64,000 nucleotides of DNA, from the NCBI GenBank assembly GCA_019240405.1, contig JAFAYL010000048.1, positions 1 to 64,000 on the forward strand, written 5' to 3'. Under the pieces are notes generated by a model. That model was not told the DNA's origin. It saw only the letters and a list, made by a program, of their open reading frames with translations, and did no database searches. The stretch is from Acidobacteriaceae bacterium. GTDB lineage: Bacteria; Acidobacteriota; Terriglobia; Bryobacterales; Bryobacteraceae. Positions 53,127 to 62,565 of the stretch are shown here, one piece after another (position 1 is the stretch's first letter; every line of letters starts with the position of its first letter). The position numbers and the translations under genes were made by a program.

Positions 53127-53177
53127 CTTTTTGTTCCGCAGTTCTTCTATCCTTAGCGAATTCGGGGTTGTGCGGCA

Positions 53178-55184
53178 CTAAAAGGGGATGTCGCCAGCAG
53201 CACCCAATTCTTCCTGTATGACACTCCCGGGGTACTTACTCGAAATGATGTACCACACCCCCTCAGGCGGCCGCCAGACACTGAGGTCGGTCTTTCCATC
53301 ACCGTCATAATCGGCGGGAACAGGAATATCCCCCGGCAGGCCCCACTGCTGTGCGAAGGGAGTTCCGGGGCTACTGCTCAGAATGATGTACCACGTACCG
53401 CTCGAAGGCCTCCACACGGCAATGTCGGCTTTTTGATCGCCATCAAAATCGCCTGAGACGGGAAAATCGCCATACGCACCCCACTGCTGCGCGATAGGAG
53501 TCCCCGGGCTGCCGCTCGGAATGATATACCAAGTTCCATTGGCAGGGCGCCAGACCGCCAGATCCGTGATTCCGTCCCCGTCGAAATCTCCCACTACCGG
53601 GATGTCGCCAAAAGCACCCCATTGTTGTGAATATGAGGGTGTGCCATTGCTCGGGAGGATGTACCACGTGCCGATCGATGGCCGCCACACGGCGAAGTCA
53701 ATTTTGCCATCATTGTCGAAATCGCCAACGATTGGCACATCGCCAAGAGCACCCCACTGCTGTGAGTATGAGGGTGCGCCACTGCTCGGCAGAATATACC
53801 ATGTGCCATTTGCGGGTCGCCACACAGCAAAATCAGTCTTGCCGTCGCCATCGTAATCAGCCGGGACAGGCACGTCTCCCAGCGAACCCCATTGCTGCAC
53901 GATGGGCGCCACCTGACCGCTGCTGAGGAATACGTACCATACGCCATTGGACGGCCTCCAAACAGCGAAATCCTGCTTGCCGTCGCCGTCAAAATCGCCC
54001 GTGATCCGTACATCCCCCGGCTTGCCGCCATCATAATCGAGTGGCCGAAGTCCGCTAGCGCTCGTGAGCACCCATGTATCGTTAAATGGCTGATCAGACG
54101 GCGTCACACCACCAAAAACGATCATCTCGCCTGAGTTCTGATCGTACACGGCAGAGTGATTACTTCTGGCTGATGCCGGTGTCCCGCCAGTCGCGAGCTG
54201 TATCCAAGTCGGAGCTCCGCCAAGCCCGTTAGCATTTAGAAGCACTGAGACAATATTGAAGTTGTCAACGTAGTCCCCGCCGCCAAAGACGGTCATACGA
54301 TTGGAGATCTGGTCGTAAACCGCAGTGGCCGCGTTCACTTGCGGAGGCAGTATCCCCGAAGGCGACAGCTGACTCCATGCCGGCGTCCCGCCAAGTCCAT
54401 TGGCATTTGACAGCACCCATACGTCATTTGCGAGGTACTCATCGCTGACTTGGCCCGACACCGACGCCGCACCGGCAAAGATAATCATTTCGTTTGAATT
54501 GGGGTCGTAAACAGCGGTATGGCTCTCTCGGGGAGATGGCGGCGTTCCGGTTGGGGTTAGCTGCGTCCAAATTGGAGCTCCGCCCAACCCATTTGCGTTT
54601 GAAAGTACCCAAACGTCGTTGTAGAATACGCCGCCTTGAGTAAAGCAATTGTTTCCACCGAAGACAATCATTCGGTTCGAGGCCGGATCATAAACTGCAG
54701 TGTGTAAGATCCGCGGAACAGGCAGGCTTCCCGTCGGATTGAGTTGGGCCCAAGTCGGAGTTCCGTTTACGCCGTTCGCATTGATTAGCACCCATGTGTC
54801 ATTGGCGCAAGGCGCCGTATTCCCAAGACCGCCTCCAAAAATGATCATCCTGGAATTGACAGGATCGTACACTCCCGAGTGACCGCGTCGTCCCTCAGGC
54901 GGCGTCCCCGCGGGACTCAGCAGCGTCCATTGGGGGCTGGCGCCAAGCGTGAGCGACCACACGTCATTGAAACTTACTCCTCCGAAGATGATCATCTGAT
55001 TCGTTGCGGAATCGAAAACTGCAGAATGTGCCGCGCGAGCCGGAGGTGGTCCGCCTGTTGGCAGCAGTTGATTCCACGATTGTGCGCTCGCACTGTTACA
55101 TAGGACAAGCCCCAACATAGCGACGGACTGTACAAGCCACGATTTCGAAAAATTTCTAGCGAAAAGCAGGTATTGAGTGTTCAT
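53178..55184 (-). CDS. Secreted Kelch and FG-GAP/VCBS repeat protein
   Basis: A 668-residue protein with signal peptide (MNTQYLLFARNFSKSWLVQ ... NSASAQ). Residues about 35-370 hold seven Kelch-type blades (HSAVFDSATNQMIIFGGVSFNDVW and variants with W-Q-L and VYDP). The C-terminal part has six FG-GAP/VCBS repeats of about 46 residues, each with DYDGDGKTDFAVWRP and QQWG. Such domains bind calcium or polysaccharides; the first is typical of galactose-oxidase-like proteins. GGGGGAG precedes the ATG. It is the middle of three minus-strand surface-protein genes. Confidence 0.85.
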   Translation of the reverse strand: MNTQYLLFARNFSKSWLVQSVAMLGLVLCNSASAQSWNQLLPTGGPPPARAAHSAVFDSATNQMIIFGGVSFNDVWSLTLGASPQWTLLSPAGTPPEGRRGHSGVYDPVNSRMIIFGGGLGNTAPCANDTWVLINANGVNGTPTWAQLNPTGSLPVPRILHTAVYDPASNRMIVFGGNNCFTQGGVFYNDVWVLSNANGLGGAPIWTQLTPTGTPPSPRESHTAVYDPNSNEMIIFAGAASVSGQVSDEYLANDVWVLSNANGLGGTPAWSQLSPSGILPPQVNAATAVYDQISNRMTVFGGGDYVDNFNIVSVLLNANGLGGAPTWIQLATGGTPASARSNHSAVYDQNSGEMIVFGGVTPSDQPFNDTWVLTSASGLRPLDYDGGKPGDVRITGDFDGDGKQDFAVWRPSNGVWYVFLSSGQVAPIVQQWGSLGDVPVPADYDGDGKTDFAVWRPANGTWYILPSSGAPSYSQQWGALGDVPIVGDFDNDGKIDFAVWRPSIGTWYILPSNGTPSYSQQWGAFGDIPVVGDFDGDGITDLAVWRPANGTWYIIPSGSPGTPIAQQWGAYGDFPVSGDFDGDQKADIAVWRPSSGTWYIILSSSPGTPFAQQWGLPGDIPVPADYDGDGKTDLSVWRPPEGVWYIISSKYPGSVIQEELGAAGDIPF
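53196..54023 (-). repeat. Six FG-GAP repeats of about 138 bases
   Basis: The repeats encode units that start GDVPVPADYDGDGK or a variant and end QQWGAL or a variant. Units 2 to 4 are the most alike. The DNA is repetitive enough that misassembly of this stretch is possible. Confidence 0.8.
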
Positions 55185-55223
55185 CTTCAACTCCCCCAGT
55201 TCTAAAACGTGTTAGCGAGATAC

Positions 55224-55916
55224 TCATTGCTTCGCGTACAGCGGAAGCGGCTCAAACGAGAAGTTATCGAAGTACGCGATGGTGTTCGGTCTCCAATAGG
55301 GGCCGTCTATGGACAAAATGACCGTATCGAACTCATAACCGGCGACGTTGGCGGTGTATACAACCGTGCCGTCGATTGCGATGGAGACGCTCGAAACATC
55401 GTACGAAATCGAGAAGACATGCCACCCGAGTGTGCGTTTTACGTTCGTGGTCTCCGATCCGGGATATTGTCCGCAGTTCGCGTGTGGACCCTGACCATCC
55501 GAGCCGACAAACGCCTTGTAGCAGTACGCATCGTAGTCGTTAGTGCCCACTGAAGCAACATGTGACTGCACTGCGGAATCCTCCAGCGTAAGGCCTTCGT
55601 AGAGTGTCTCTTGCCCCGGCGCGTAATCGTAAAACGCGACCGAGACGGTTCCCTTTGTATGACGCGGGAACTTGTGAGTGGCGTAAATAGTTCGTTCACC
55701 CCCGGAAGCCGAAGCAAACTCTAGCGACTTTGCACCGGAATAAAACTGGTCCTTTGACAGGGTCACCGTACCGTAGTCCTGTGTCAGTGCCCAATATGGG
55801 TAAATCTGGGTACCCTCGAAACTGTCACTGAACGGCTCAACGGGCGGCGTGCTGCCCCAGGCAACGCCCGCAAGCACGACAGCCGAAATTGCGACTGAAA
55901 AACAAGTTCTCGACAT
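55224..55916 (-). CDS. Secreted concanavalin A/LamG-like protein
   Basis: A 230-residue protein. Signal peptide MSRTCFSVAISAVVLAGVAWG and a beta-sandwich body (PVEPFSDSFEGTQIYPYWALTQDYGTVTLS; GGERTIYATHKFPRHTKGTVSVAFYDYAPG; WHVFSISYDVSSVSIAIDGTVVYT; AYFDNFSFEPLP) that resembles lectin/LamG jelly rolls. GGAG lies 7 bases upstream of the ATG at 55916; the frame opens at 56033. It is first of the surface-protein set and divergent from the ECF sigma gene. Confidence 0.72.
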   Translation of the reverse strand: MSRTCFSVAISAVVLAGVAWGSTPPVEPFSDSFEGTQIYPYWALTQDYGTVTLSKDQFYSGAKSLEFASASGGERTIYATHKFPRHTKGTVSVAFYDYAPGQETLYEGLTLEDSAVQSHVASVGTNDYDAYCYKAFVGSDGQGPHANCGQYPGSETTNVKRTLGWHVFSISYDVSSVSIAIDGTVVYTANVAGYEFDTVILSIDGPYWRPNTIAYFDNFSFEPLPLYAKQ

Positions 55917-56023
55917 ATACAAATCTCCTTTTTTAGCTAGCATTCGAAAGGCGCCGGAACGGCGGCTGTCCATAACGCGACAGCGCCTCAAAAAAAGGGT
56001 CATCTCTGCCGCCGCAATAAATG

Positions 56024-56029
56024 TATAAT
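56024..56029 (+). promoter_or_regulatory. -10 element before the ECF sigma gene
   Basis: TATAAT at 56024-56029, about 28 bases before the AAGAAAGG ribosome site region and 34 before the ATG at 56064. No convincing -35 is visible. Confidence 0.45.
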
Positions 56030-56063
56030 TCACCCTAAAGATTCAGACGAAGAAAGGCTTCCC

Positions 56064-56630
56064 ATGGGCCCTAAAGATGCCGAGGTCGACCGCCTAGTGT
56101 GTCTCGCTTACAACGAGCTCAGGCGGCTTGCGGCATCATTTTTGAATCAAGAGCGGCCTGGTCATACTCTTCAACCGACCGCCCTTGTCCACGAAGCGTA
56201 TTTGCGATTACGGAGAGAGAGGAAAGCCGAGTGGCAAAGCAAGACTCAGTTCCTCGCAATTGCCGCACAATCCATGAGACGCATCCTGGTGGACCACGGC
56301 CGCAGCAGGGTGAGGCTCAAGCGCGGGGGCCCACAGCAAAAAATCTCCCTAGAGGATGTGTCGATGTTCTCGAATGAGCAATTCACCGGGCTAGTTGCTC
56401 TGGATCGTTCGTTAGCACGTTTGTCGACCATCGATCCTCGTCAGGGGCAGATCGTAGAGCTTCGAATTTTTGGCGGTCTCTCGATTGAGGAAGCTGCAGA
56501 GGTCTTAGCGATTTCGCCCAAAACCGTCAAGCGCGACTGGATCGTCGCGAAAGCCTGGCTGTACCGAGATTTGAGAGGGCAGTATGGAAGTGAAGCAGCA
56601 GGAATGGGAACAGGTCAAGAGCCTGTTTGA
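56064..56630 (+). CDS. ECF sigma factor, acidobacterial type
   Basis: A 188-residue sigma factor. Region 2 begins LVCLAYNELRRLAASFL and includes TALVHEAYLRLRR and FLAIAAQSMRRILVDHGRSR; region 4 has LSTIDPRQGQIVELRIFGGLSIEEAAEVLAISPKTVKRDW. The motif VHEAYLRL and the region-4 sequence match the ECF family common in Acidobacteria and Planctomycetes (TIGR02999-like). It overlaps by 47 bases the start of a Ser/Thr kinase and has no anti-sigma gene. Such factors are often linked to kinases, so control by phosphorylation is plausible. Confidence 0.9.
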   Translation: MGPKDAEVDRLVCLAYNELRRLAASFLNQERPGHTLQPTALVHEAYLRLRRERKAEWQSKTQFLAIAAQSMRRILVDHGRSRVRLKRGGPQQKISLEDVSMFSNEQFTGLVALDRSLARLSTIDPRQGQIVELRIFGGLSIEEAAEVLAISPKTVKRDWIVAKAWLYRDLRGQYGSEAAGMGTGQEPV

Positions 56631-59576
56631 AGCTGCACTCGAACAGGAACCGGAAATACGTTCTCGTTTTCTTAACGCCCATTGCAGCGACCCCAAAATT
56701 CGAAAAGAAGTATTGGACCTGATCGCGAATCACGAGGAAATGGGGAGCTTTCTCACTCAAAAGGCAGCTACTGTTGAGCGCGCCCGGTCTACCGCATTCA
56801 TTCCCGGCCAACTCATCGCTGATCGCTTCACTGTGACTCGCTTTGTCGCTTCTGGGGGCATGGGCGAGGTCTACGAGGCCATGGACCTTGAGCTACAGAC
56901 GCCCGTAGCTATCAAAGCAATTCGCCCAGACCTTCTCAACACCGATTCACAGCAGCGCTTTAAGCACGAGGTCCAGCTTGCGAAGCAAGTGACTCACCCG
57001 AATGTCTGCCGAGTCTACGATCTCTTCCGGCACTCCGACGGCATCAACCCGCCGATTTTCTTCATAAGCATGGAATACCTCCGCGGAGAGACGCTTGCTG
57101 AAATGTTGCGAAACGTGCCAAGGCTTAGCACGGAGGAAGCGTTGCCCCTTGTTCTTCAGATTGCGTCAGCACTTGCTTCCGCCCACGATTTGGGAATTCT
57201 GCACCGCGACCTAAAGCCTGAAAACATAATGCTAGTCCCCGGCGAACAGGGCGTGCGCGCTGTCGTGATGGACTTTGGAGTGGCTTTACGGGCAGAAGGC
57301 CCTCTTACGGATTCACCATCGACGATGCGCACGGGAACTCCCGCGTATATGTCACCTGAGCAGCTCGAGAGCGGCAATCTCACACCGGCCTCCGACATAT
57401 ACTCCCTTGGTTTGGTGATTTATCGCATGGTAACGGGAAGGCACGCATTTAGAGATACTACGACAACTTCTGAGGTCCTTCATCGGCTCTCCGAGGTCCC
57501 AACCTCCCCCTGCGAGCTTGTCTCGGATCTCGATCGTTCGTGGGAGACCGTGATCGTTAGGTGTCTGGAACCGGAGCCTTCTCGCCGTTATCCGAACGCC
57601 CGGTACGTCGGCCAAGCGCTTGACCGACAATATCCAGCGCTTCCACTCGGGCATCGCGGGGGTTCTTACGGGCGCGCGATGACGGATGAGCCAATCTCAG
57701 ATTCCGCCGTTTCCGGCGGGATTATTAAACGGCACAAGTGGGCGGTGGTCGGGACTTCTGCAGCGGTGATTGTACTTGCAGCTGCAGCCGGCCTTTTTCT
57801 ACTACAAATTCTCCGGCGCCCGGCCAAGGTTCCCGTCGAGCTTACGCAAGAACGCCTGACATTCAACTCCAGCGATCATCCAGTCAGCAGTTTTGCACTT
57901 TCGGCGGATGCCGAATACCTCGCTTACGCGGATCTGGCGGGCATTCATGTGAAGCTGCTGTCGACGGGCGAGGAGCGGCTCATTCCAAAACCGAAACGCG
58001 CTTCTGCCAACGCCTCGTGGGAGATCGCTTCCTGGTTTCCCGATAGAAGCAGACTACTCGTCCATTTAGGCGCCCCCGTTTTAGACGAGGCGGGCGGGCC
58101 CGGCAGCACCTGGGCCGTTTCAGTGCTGGGGCGGTCTCCGCGGCAGCTTAGAGAGAGCGCATGGGGCTGGGAGGTGTCGCCGGACGGGGCGCGCATCGCT
58201 TTCAGCCCGCTCAGAGCCTCAAATGGTGATGCTCGCGAAATCTGGGTGATGGACAACCAAGGCTCCAACCCGCGAAGGGTGCTCGCTGCGGAAGGGAATG
58301 AGTGGCTGAACACAGTGCGCTGGTCTCCAGACGGACTGCGGCTGGCGTATCTTCGATCCCGGCGGTCCTCGAATCCCAACACAAACTCAATCGAAACATG
58401 CGACCTAAACGGGGCAAACTGCGCGGTGGTGGTCCCGCACGAAGTGGGCCATTGCATAGTGATTTTTCGTGGCTGCCGGACGGGCGGATCATCTACGCGC
58501 GCCAAGAGTCGGCTGCGAACGCTACTAGCGATCTTTGGCAGCGTAGGATCGACACCCGTTTAGGAAAACCTGTCAGCGAACCGAAACGCATCACGCACTG
58601 GGCTGGCACAGAAGCTGTGAACCTGAGCGCTAGCGCAGATGGAAAACGTTTGGCGGTCCTAGAGCAGACAAGCCAGGGACAAATAGAGCTGGGAGAGCTG
58701 ACGGCGAGCGGAACGCGCATAAAGGACCCCCAACGATTAACTAACGATGAGGCTTTCGGGTACCCGTCAGACTGGACGCCGGACAGTGCGGCCGTATTAC
58801 TCACCTACAATCACAACGGTCTAAGCAAGATTTTTAAGCAGCCAATCGCGCAGCACGCAGCAGAGCCTCTAGCGACAGGGCCGCTCGATGCCTATCTTCC
58901 GCACGTCAGCCCGGATGGCGAATGGATAATCTACATGGCTGCTCCGCGCACTTCTCCGCATACGCCTCAACGCCTGATGCGTGTTCCCGTGAAGGGCGGA
59001 GTTCCTGAGTTCGTGCTCGAGGCGAGGAATTGGATTGACCACTGGTGCGGCCACGCCCCCGCAAGCTGTGTCGTAACGGAGAGGAGCCAAGATCGAAAAT
59101 GGCGTAACATAACCGCGTTTGATCCCTTGAAAGGAAGGGGCAAACTCTTGAGGACTATACCGGAGGATGCCCCCAATGGCGATGCCGGGCCCTTCATCGG
59201 GAGTGACAAACGCCCCACAGAAGCACTGTCTGCGGATGGGTTGACGTATGCGGTTGCAAGAAATGGCGAGGACGATACTCGTATCCAGCTGCTCTCTCTG
59301 TCGAATGGCCCCGACCGAGAGATCGTCGTGAAGGGTTGGATCAACATGACGGGAATGGACTGGGCTCCTGACAGCAAAGGCCTCTATTGCGGGTCTGCGT
59401 CGCCACAGGGCCGGACTCTCCTGTACGTGGATCTGAAAGGAACGGCGCAGATCCTAAGGCAGTACAAGGGAGTGGGGAATGGAAACATCTGGGGGGTACC
59501 TTCGCCCGATGGCCGTTACATTGCGATACTCGGCGGCACAGTGAGCAGCAATGTATGGATGCTTGAGGGGTTTTGA
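56584..59576 (+). pseudogene. Ser/Thr protein kinase with TolB-like propeller, frameshifted
   Basis: Two overlapping ORFs, 56584-58563 and one running to 59576, form one protein of about 995 residues. The kinase part has SGGMGEVYE near 90, K111, HRDLKPEN near 200, DFG and GTPAYMSPEQ; a membrane helix (VVGTSAAVIVLAAAAGLFLLQIL) lies near 393-415; a WD40/TolB propeller follows. At about 58448-58451 (GTGGGCCATTG) one base is missing; adding it joins VVVPHEVG to PLHSDFSWLPDGRIIYARQ. Without it the propeller is cut. The first ORF keeps kinase and membrane helix. Its start lies inside the sigma gene. Confidence 0.82.
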
Positions 59577-59764
59577 AGGCCCGATACCTACCAGATTTAG
59601 ACACTTTGTGTATTCCATTCCGCAGCGAACTGATTCATCGCGCCGCGTAAGTCTAATATTTGAGCTCCGAGCTAACGTGCGCGCTCTCTGCTCATAACAC
59701 ACGACCCGATGGGACCGTGTAAGGCCGCGGCATCGCCGGCCCGCACGAACATTGAAGAAGAGCC

Positions 59765-60124
59765 TCACTTCAATCCCAAACTGATCTTCAAGGCAAGATC
59801 GACCTTTTCCATCGCGGACGCAGACAACCGGCCGCAATTCCGCACGATCCGTTGCTTGTCGATTGCACGAATCTGATCGCACATGATGATTGCATCTTTG
59901 GTAAATCCCCCATCATTGGGCGTCACCGGAACCCAGACGGGGAATGGCTTCGAGAGCGGCTTCTCAGCGGCACTCGCGGGAACTATGATCGTCCGCCTCG
60001 AGTGCTGGTTTCCGATATTGTTTTGGACCACGACGCAGCGCCGAGTTTTCTTAATCTCTGTCCCAATGGTTGGATCAAGATTGACCTCAATCACGTCGCC
60101 GCGAACGATCGAACTGGGCGACAT
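59765..60124 (-). CDS. PemK/MazF-family toxin
   Basis: A 119-residue type II toxin of the mRNA interferase type. It has the opening motif RGDVIEVNLDPTIGTEIKKTRR, the core VVQNNIGNQHSRRTIIVPA and DQIRAIDKQRI, as in PemK and MazF. Its ATG overlaps the antitoxin stop by one base (TAATG). The pair may maintain nearby DNA or act in growth control. Confidence 0.92.
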   Translation of the reverse strand: MSPSSIVRGDVIEVNLDPTIGTEIKKTRRCVVVQNNIGNQHSRRTIIVPASAAEKPLSKPFPVWVPVTPNDGGFTKDAIIMCDQIRAIDKQRIVRNCGRLSASAMEKVDLALKISLGLK

Positions 60125-60402
60125 TAGGCCAACTCGGCATCTACGTACTCAAATTCTTTATGAATCTTGTCGCCCAAAGCTGCGTGTGCAATGTATCCCT
60201 CTTCAAGTTGGCGTTCCAATCTCGATCGACGGAGTTCTTCGAGATATCGCTCCATTGCTTCGCGTACAAACACACTTGTCGTAATTCTGCGCTCAGTGAC
60301 GACCTTTGCTGTCTCCTGGTATAGCGAGTACGGTATATCAACACTGACCTTCTTGGCTCTGGTAGGGACGTGCCGGCGTTTGCTTTTATTAGAAAGCAGC
60401 AT
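60124..60402 (-). CDS. RHH-type antitoxin of the PemK/MazF pair
   Basis: A 92-residue protein with a ribbon-helix-helix (RAKKVSVDIPYSLYQETAKVVTERRITTSVFVREAMERYLEELRR) and a C-terminal acidic tail that would bind the toxin. I took the ATG at 60402 because the upstream part of the frame (to 60468) is not conserved-looking; the ribosome site is weak. The intergenic region toward 60533 is shared with the VOC gene on the other strand. Confidence 0.8.
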   Translation of the reverse strand: MLLSNKSKRRHVPTRAKKVSVDIPYSLYQETAKVVTERRITTSVFVREAMERYLEELRRSRLERQLEEGYIAHAALGDKIHKEFEYVDAELA

Positions 60403-60520
60403 CCTATTAATAATATCAATTCCCTTATGGGCGAGAATAGTAGCAGCCGTGGCGTTCTGGCATGGCAACAGCCCCTACAATCTTTGAACCAACCGTTTTC
60501 TCCATTCCATTCGAAAGTTA

Positions 60521-60526
60521 TATAAT
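60521..60526 (+). promoter_or_regulatory. -10 element giving a leaderless transcript
   Basis: TATAAT six bases upstream of the ATG at 60533. A start point 7 bases after the -10 would fall on that ATG. No Shine-Dalgarno is present. A -35 is not obvious. Confidence 0.5.
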
Positions 60527-60532
60527 CCGCAG

Positions 60533-61048
60533 ATGCAAGGAATACCCTGGAGCACAATTGCGCTCGGCTCGCTGTTGCTCATCGCCGTCCGCTCAAAAGG
60601 AGGACAGGAAGTGCAATCTCCGCAACCTGAAAAGTCAACGCCGCCCATCAAAATGGAGCAGCGCGGCCGCATCCTCGGAATCGGCGGAATCTTCTTCAAA
60701 TCCGCTAATCGTGATCAGATGCGCGAATGGTACTCGAAGCATCTTGGACTCGTTGACAAAGGCGAAGGCGTGATGCTTCCGTGGCGCGAACACGACGACC
60801 CGCAAAAGGAACACGCTACAGTTTGGACTGTTTTTCCCGCCTCCACTCACTATTTCGATCCCAGCCCTGCGCCGTTCATGATCAACTACATCGTCGACGA
60901 TCTGGATGCTTTGCTCGACCGCTTAAAACAAGAAGGGGTAAAGATTGACGCCAAGCGAATGGATGAATCCTACGGTCGCTTTGCCTGGATCTATGACCTG
61001 GATGGGAATAAGATTGAGCTCTGGCAGCCGGTGTCCGCGAAGCACTAA
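60533..61048 (+). CDS. VOC-superfamily (glyoxalase-like) protein
   Basis: A 171-residue protein with two VOC beta-alpha-beta units. From residue 48 the sequence GIGGIFFKSANRDQMREWYSKHLGL is the first, and FMINYIVDDLDALLDRLKQEGVKID with YGRFAWIYDLDGNKIELWQP the second; E in IELWQP and H/E of the first unit would bind metal. The 40-residue N-terminus (SLLLIAVRSKGGQ) may be a short export or anchor signal; a second ATG at 60653 gives the core without it. Substrate unknown. Confidence 0.85.
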   Translation: MQGIPWSTIALGSLLLIAVRSKGGQEVQSPQPEKSTPPIKMEQRGRILGIGGIFFKSANRDQMREWYSKHLGLVDKGEGVMLPWREHDDPQKEHATVWTVFPASTHYFDPSPAPFMINYIVDDLDALLDRLKQEGVKIDAKRMDESYGRFAWIYDLDGNKIELWQPVSAKH

Positions 61049-61144
61049 CGACGAATCGGCATCCCACCGTCACACTCGGCGGTGAGCTAATTACCGAGTC
61101 GCACACACTATTCGCGTCAGCCTGATATAACGGTCTGCGCGAAT

Positions 61145-62425
61145 ATGAAACACGCCATCGTCCTTTCCGCGCTCGCGATCTCTCTCTGCGCCGGTGCTGA
61201 TCTGCCGGCAGTCAAACCCCCATCCCTCGGCTTTTCCAACGACCGCCTGCAGAATCTGCGCGATCTCATTCAGCACGAGATTGATCAGAAACAGCTAGCC
61301 GGAGCCGTCACCATCCTCGCCCGGCACGGGAAGGTGCTCGAATATCGCACCTACGGCCAGCGCGATATGCAAACCCGAGAGCCGATGAGAGCAGATGTCA
61401 TCTTCCGCGCCTACTCCATGACCAAGCCGGTGACCGGAGTCGCCATGATGATCCTCTACGAGCAGGGCAGATGGCTGCCCTGGGACCCGATCTCGAAGTA
61501 CATCCCCGAATTCGCTCACCTGAAAGTCTTCAAGGGCTTCGACGGGAGCGGTAACATGATCCTCGCCGAGCCCGAGCACCTGCCTACCATCGGCGAAGTC
61601 ATGTCGCACTCGGCAGGCTTTTCGTATGGGTCCACGCACTCGCCGGTCGACGTCATGTACCACGAAAAGAAAGTGATGCAATCGGCCAACCTGCGGGAGA
61701 TGATCGAGAAGCTCGCCACGATCCCTCTCAACTATCAGCCAGGCACGGGCTGGAGGTACAGCGTTGGCTTGGACATCGAGGGTTACCTGGTCGAGAAGTT
61801 CTCCGGACAAAGCCTGCCCGACTTTATGCGTGACCACATCTTCGCCCCGCTTGGTATGAAGGACAGCGGATTCTTTGTCTCCCAAGATAAGCGCTCGCGC
61901 TTTGCCGTCAACTACGCTGCCGGACCCGCCGGACAACTCGAGCCCGTCAACTCCGGCGGCAGCACGCCTACGGACTACACTGAGCAGCCCGCGATGCCCT
62001 CAGGCGGCGGCGGCATGGTCTCAACAGCCGAAGACTACTATCATTTCGCTCAGATGCTCGCTAACGGCGGCGAATTCGAAGGTAAGCGAGTTCTTGCGCC
62101 GGCAACTGTCAAGCTGATGACTTCCAATCATCTGGCCCCCTCACTGCTGACCGGCGAGTTCGGCATCGGCCAGTCCATCATGCGGCGCGGCTTCGGCTAT
62201 GGTTATAACTGCGCCGTTGTCGTCGATCCGCTCGAGGCGGGCATGTCCGATGGCAAAGGCACCTTCTTCTGGGATGGCGCGGCCGGGACCTGGTTCTGGG
62301 TGGACCCGGCCAACGATGTTGTCTTCGTTGCCATGATCCAGCGCATGACTCATCCTGACAATCACTCGCTCGAGTACCGTAGCCACGCCGCTGTTTACAG
62401 CGCGCTAACAGATGCATCAAAATGA
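61145..62425 (+). CDS. Secreted serine hydrolase of the beta-lactamase/esterase type
   Basis: A 426-residue enzyme with signal peptide (MKHAIVLSALAISLCAG). The S-x-x-K motif is at 91-94 (SMTK), the second-element tyrosine at 205 (WRYSVG), and the family-typical HSAGFSYG near 155-162 and GGGGMVSTAEDYYHF near 290. Class C beta-lactamase fold; many members are esterases or D-aminopeptidases rather than beta-lactamases. The 3' end overlaps the next frame, whose real start lies further on. Confidence 0.9.
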   Translation: MKHAIVLSALAISLCAGADLPAVKPPSLGFSNDRLQNLRDLIQHEIDQKQLAGAVTILARHGKVLEYRTYGQRDMQTREPMRADVIFRAYSMTKPVTGVAMMILYEQGRWLPWDPISKYIPEFAHLKVFKGFDGSGNMILAEPEHLPTIGEVMSHSAGFSYGSTHSPVDVMYHEKKVMQSANLREMIEKLATIPLNYQPGTGWRYSVGLDIEGYLVEKFSGQSLPDFMRDHIFAPLGMKDSGFFVSQDKRSRFAVNYAAGPAGQLEPVNSGGSTPTDYTEQPAMPSGGGGMVSTAEDYYHFAQMLANGGEFEGKRVLAPATVKLMTSNHLAPSLLTGEFGIGQSIMRRGFGYGYNCAVVVDPLEAGMSDGKGTFFWDGAAGTWFWVDPANDVVFVAMIQRMTHPDNHSLEYRSHAAVYSALTDASK

Positions 62426-62565
62426 CCCGCAAGCCAAACGTCGCACTTAGACCACGGTCGCAGCAAACCTCACTGCGATTGTTCGTATTCTCCTCAACAA
62501 CTTACGCTGAAACGCTTCCTTCGTGCGAATCGGCCCCATGCCATCGTTCGAGCGGAAATCCGAAT

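Noticed and set aside
59765-60402. Defence island around the PemK/MazF pair
   Set aside because: No restriction, abortive-infection or phage genes lie near; a lone toxin-antitoxin pair is common.
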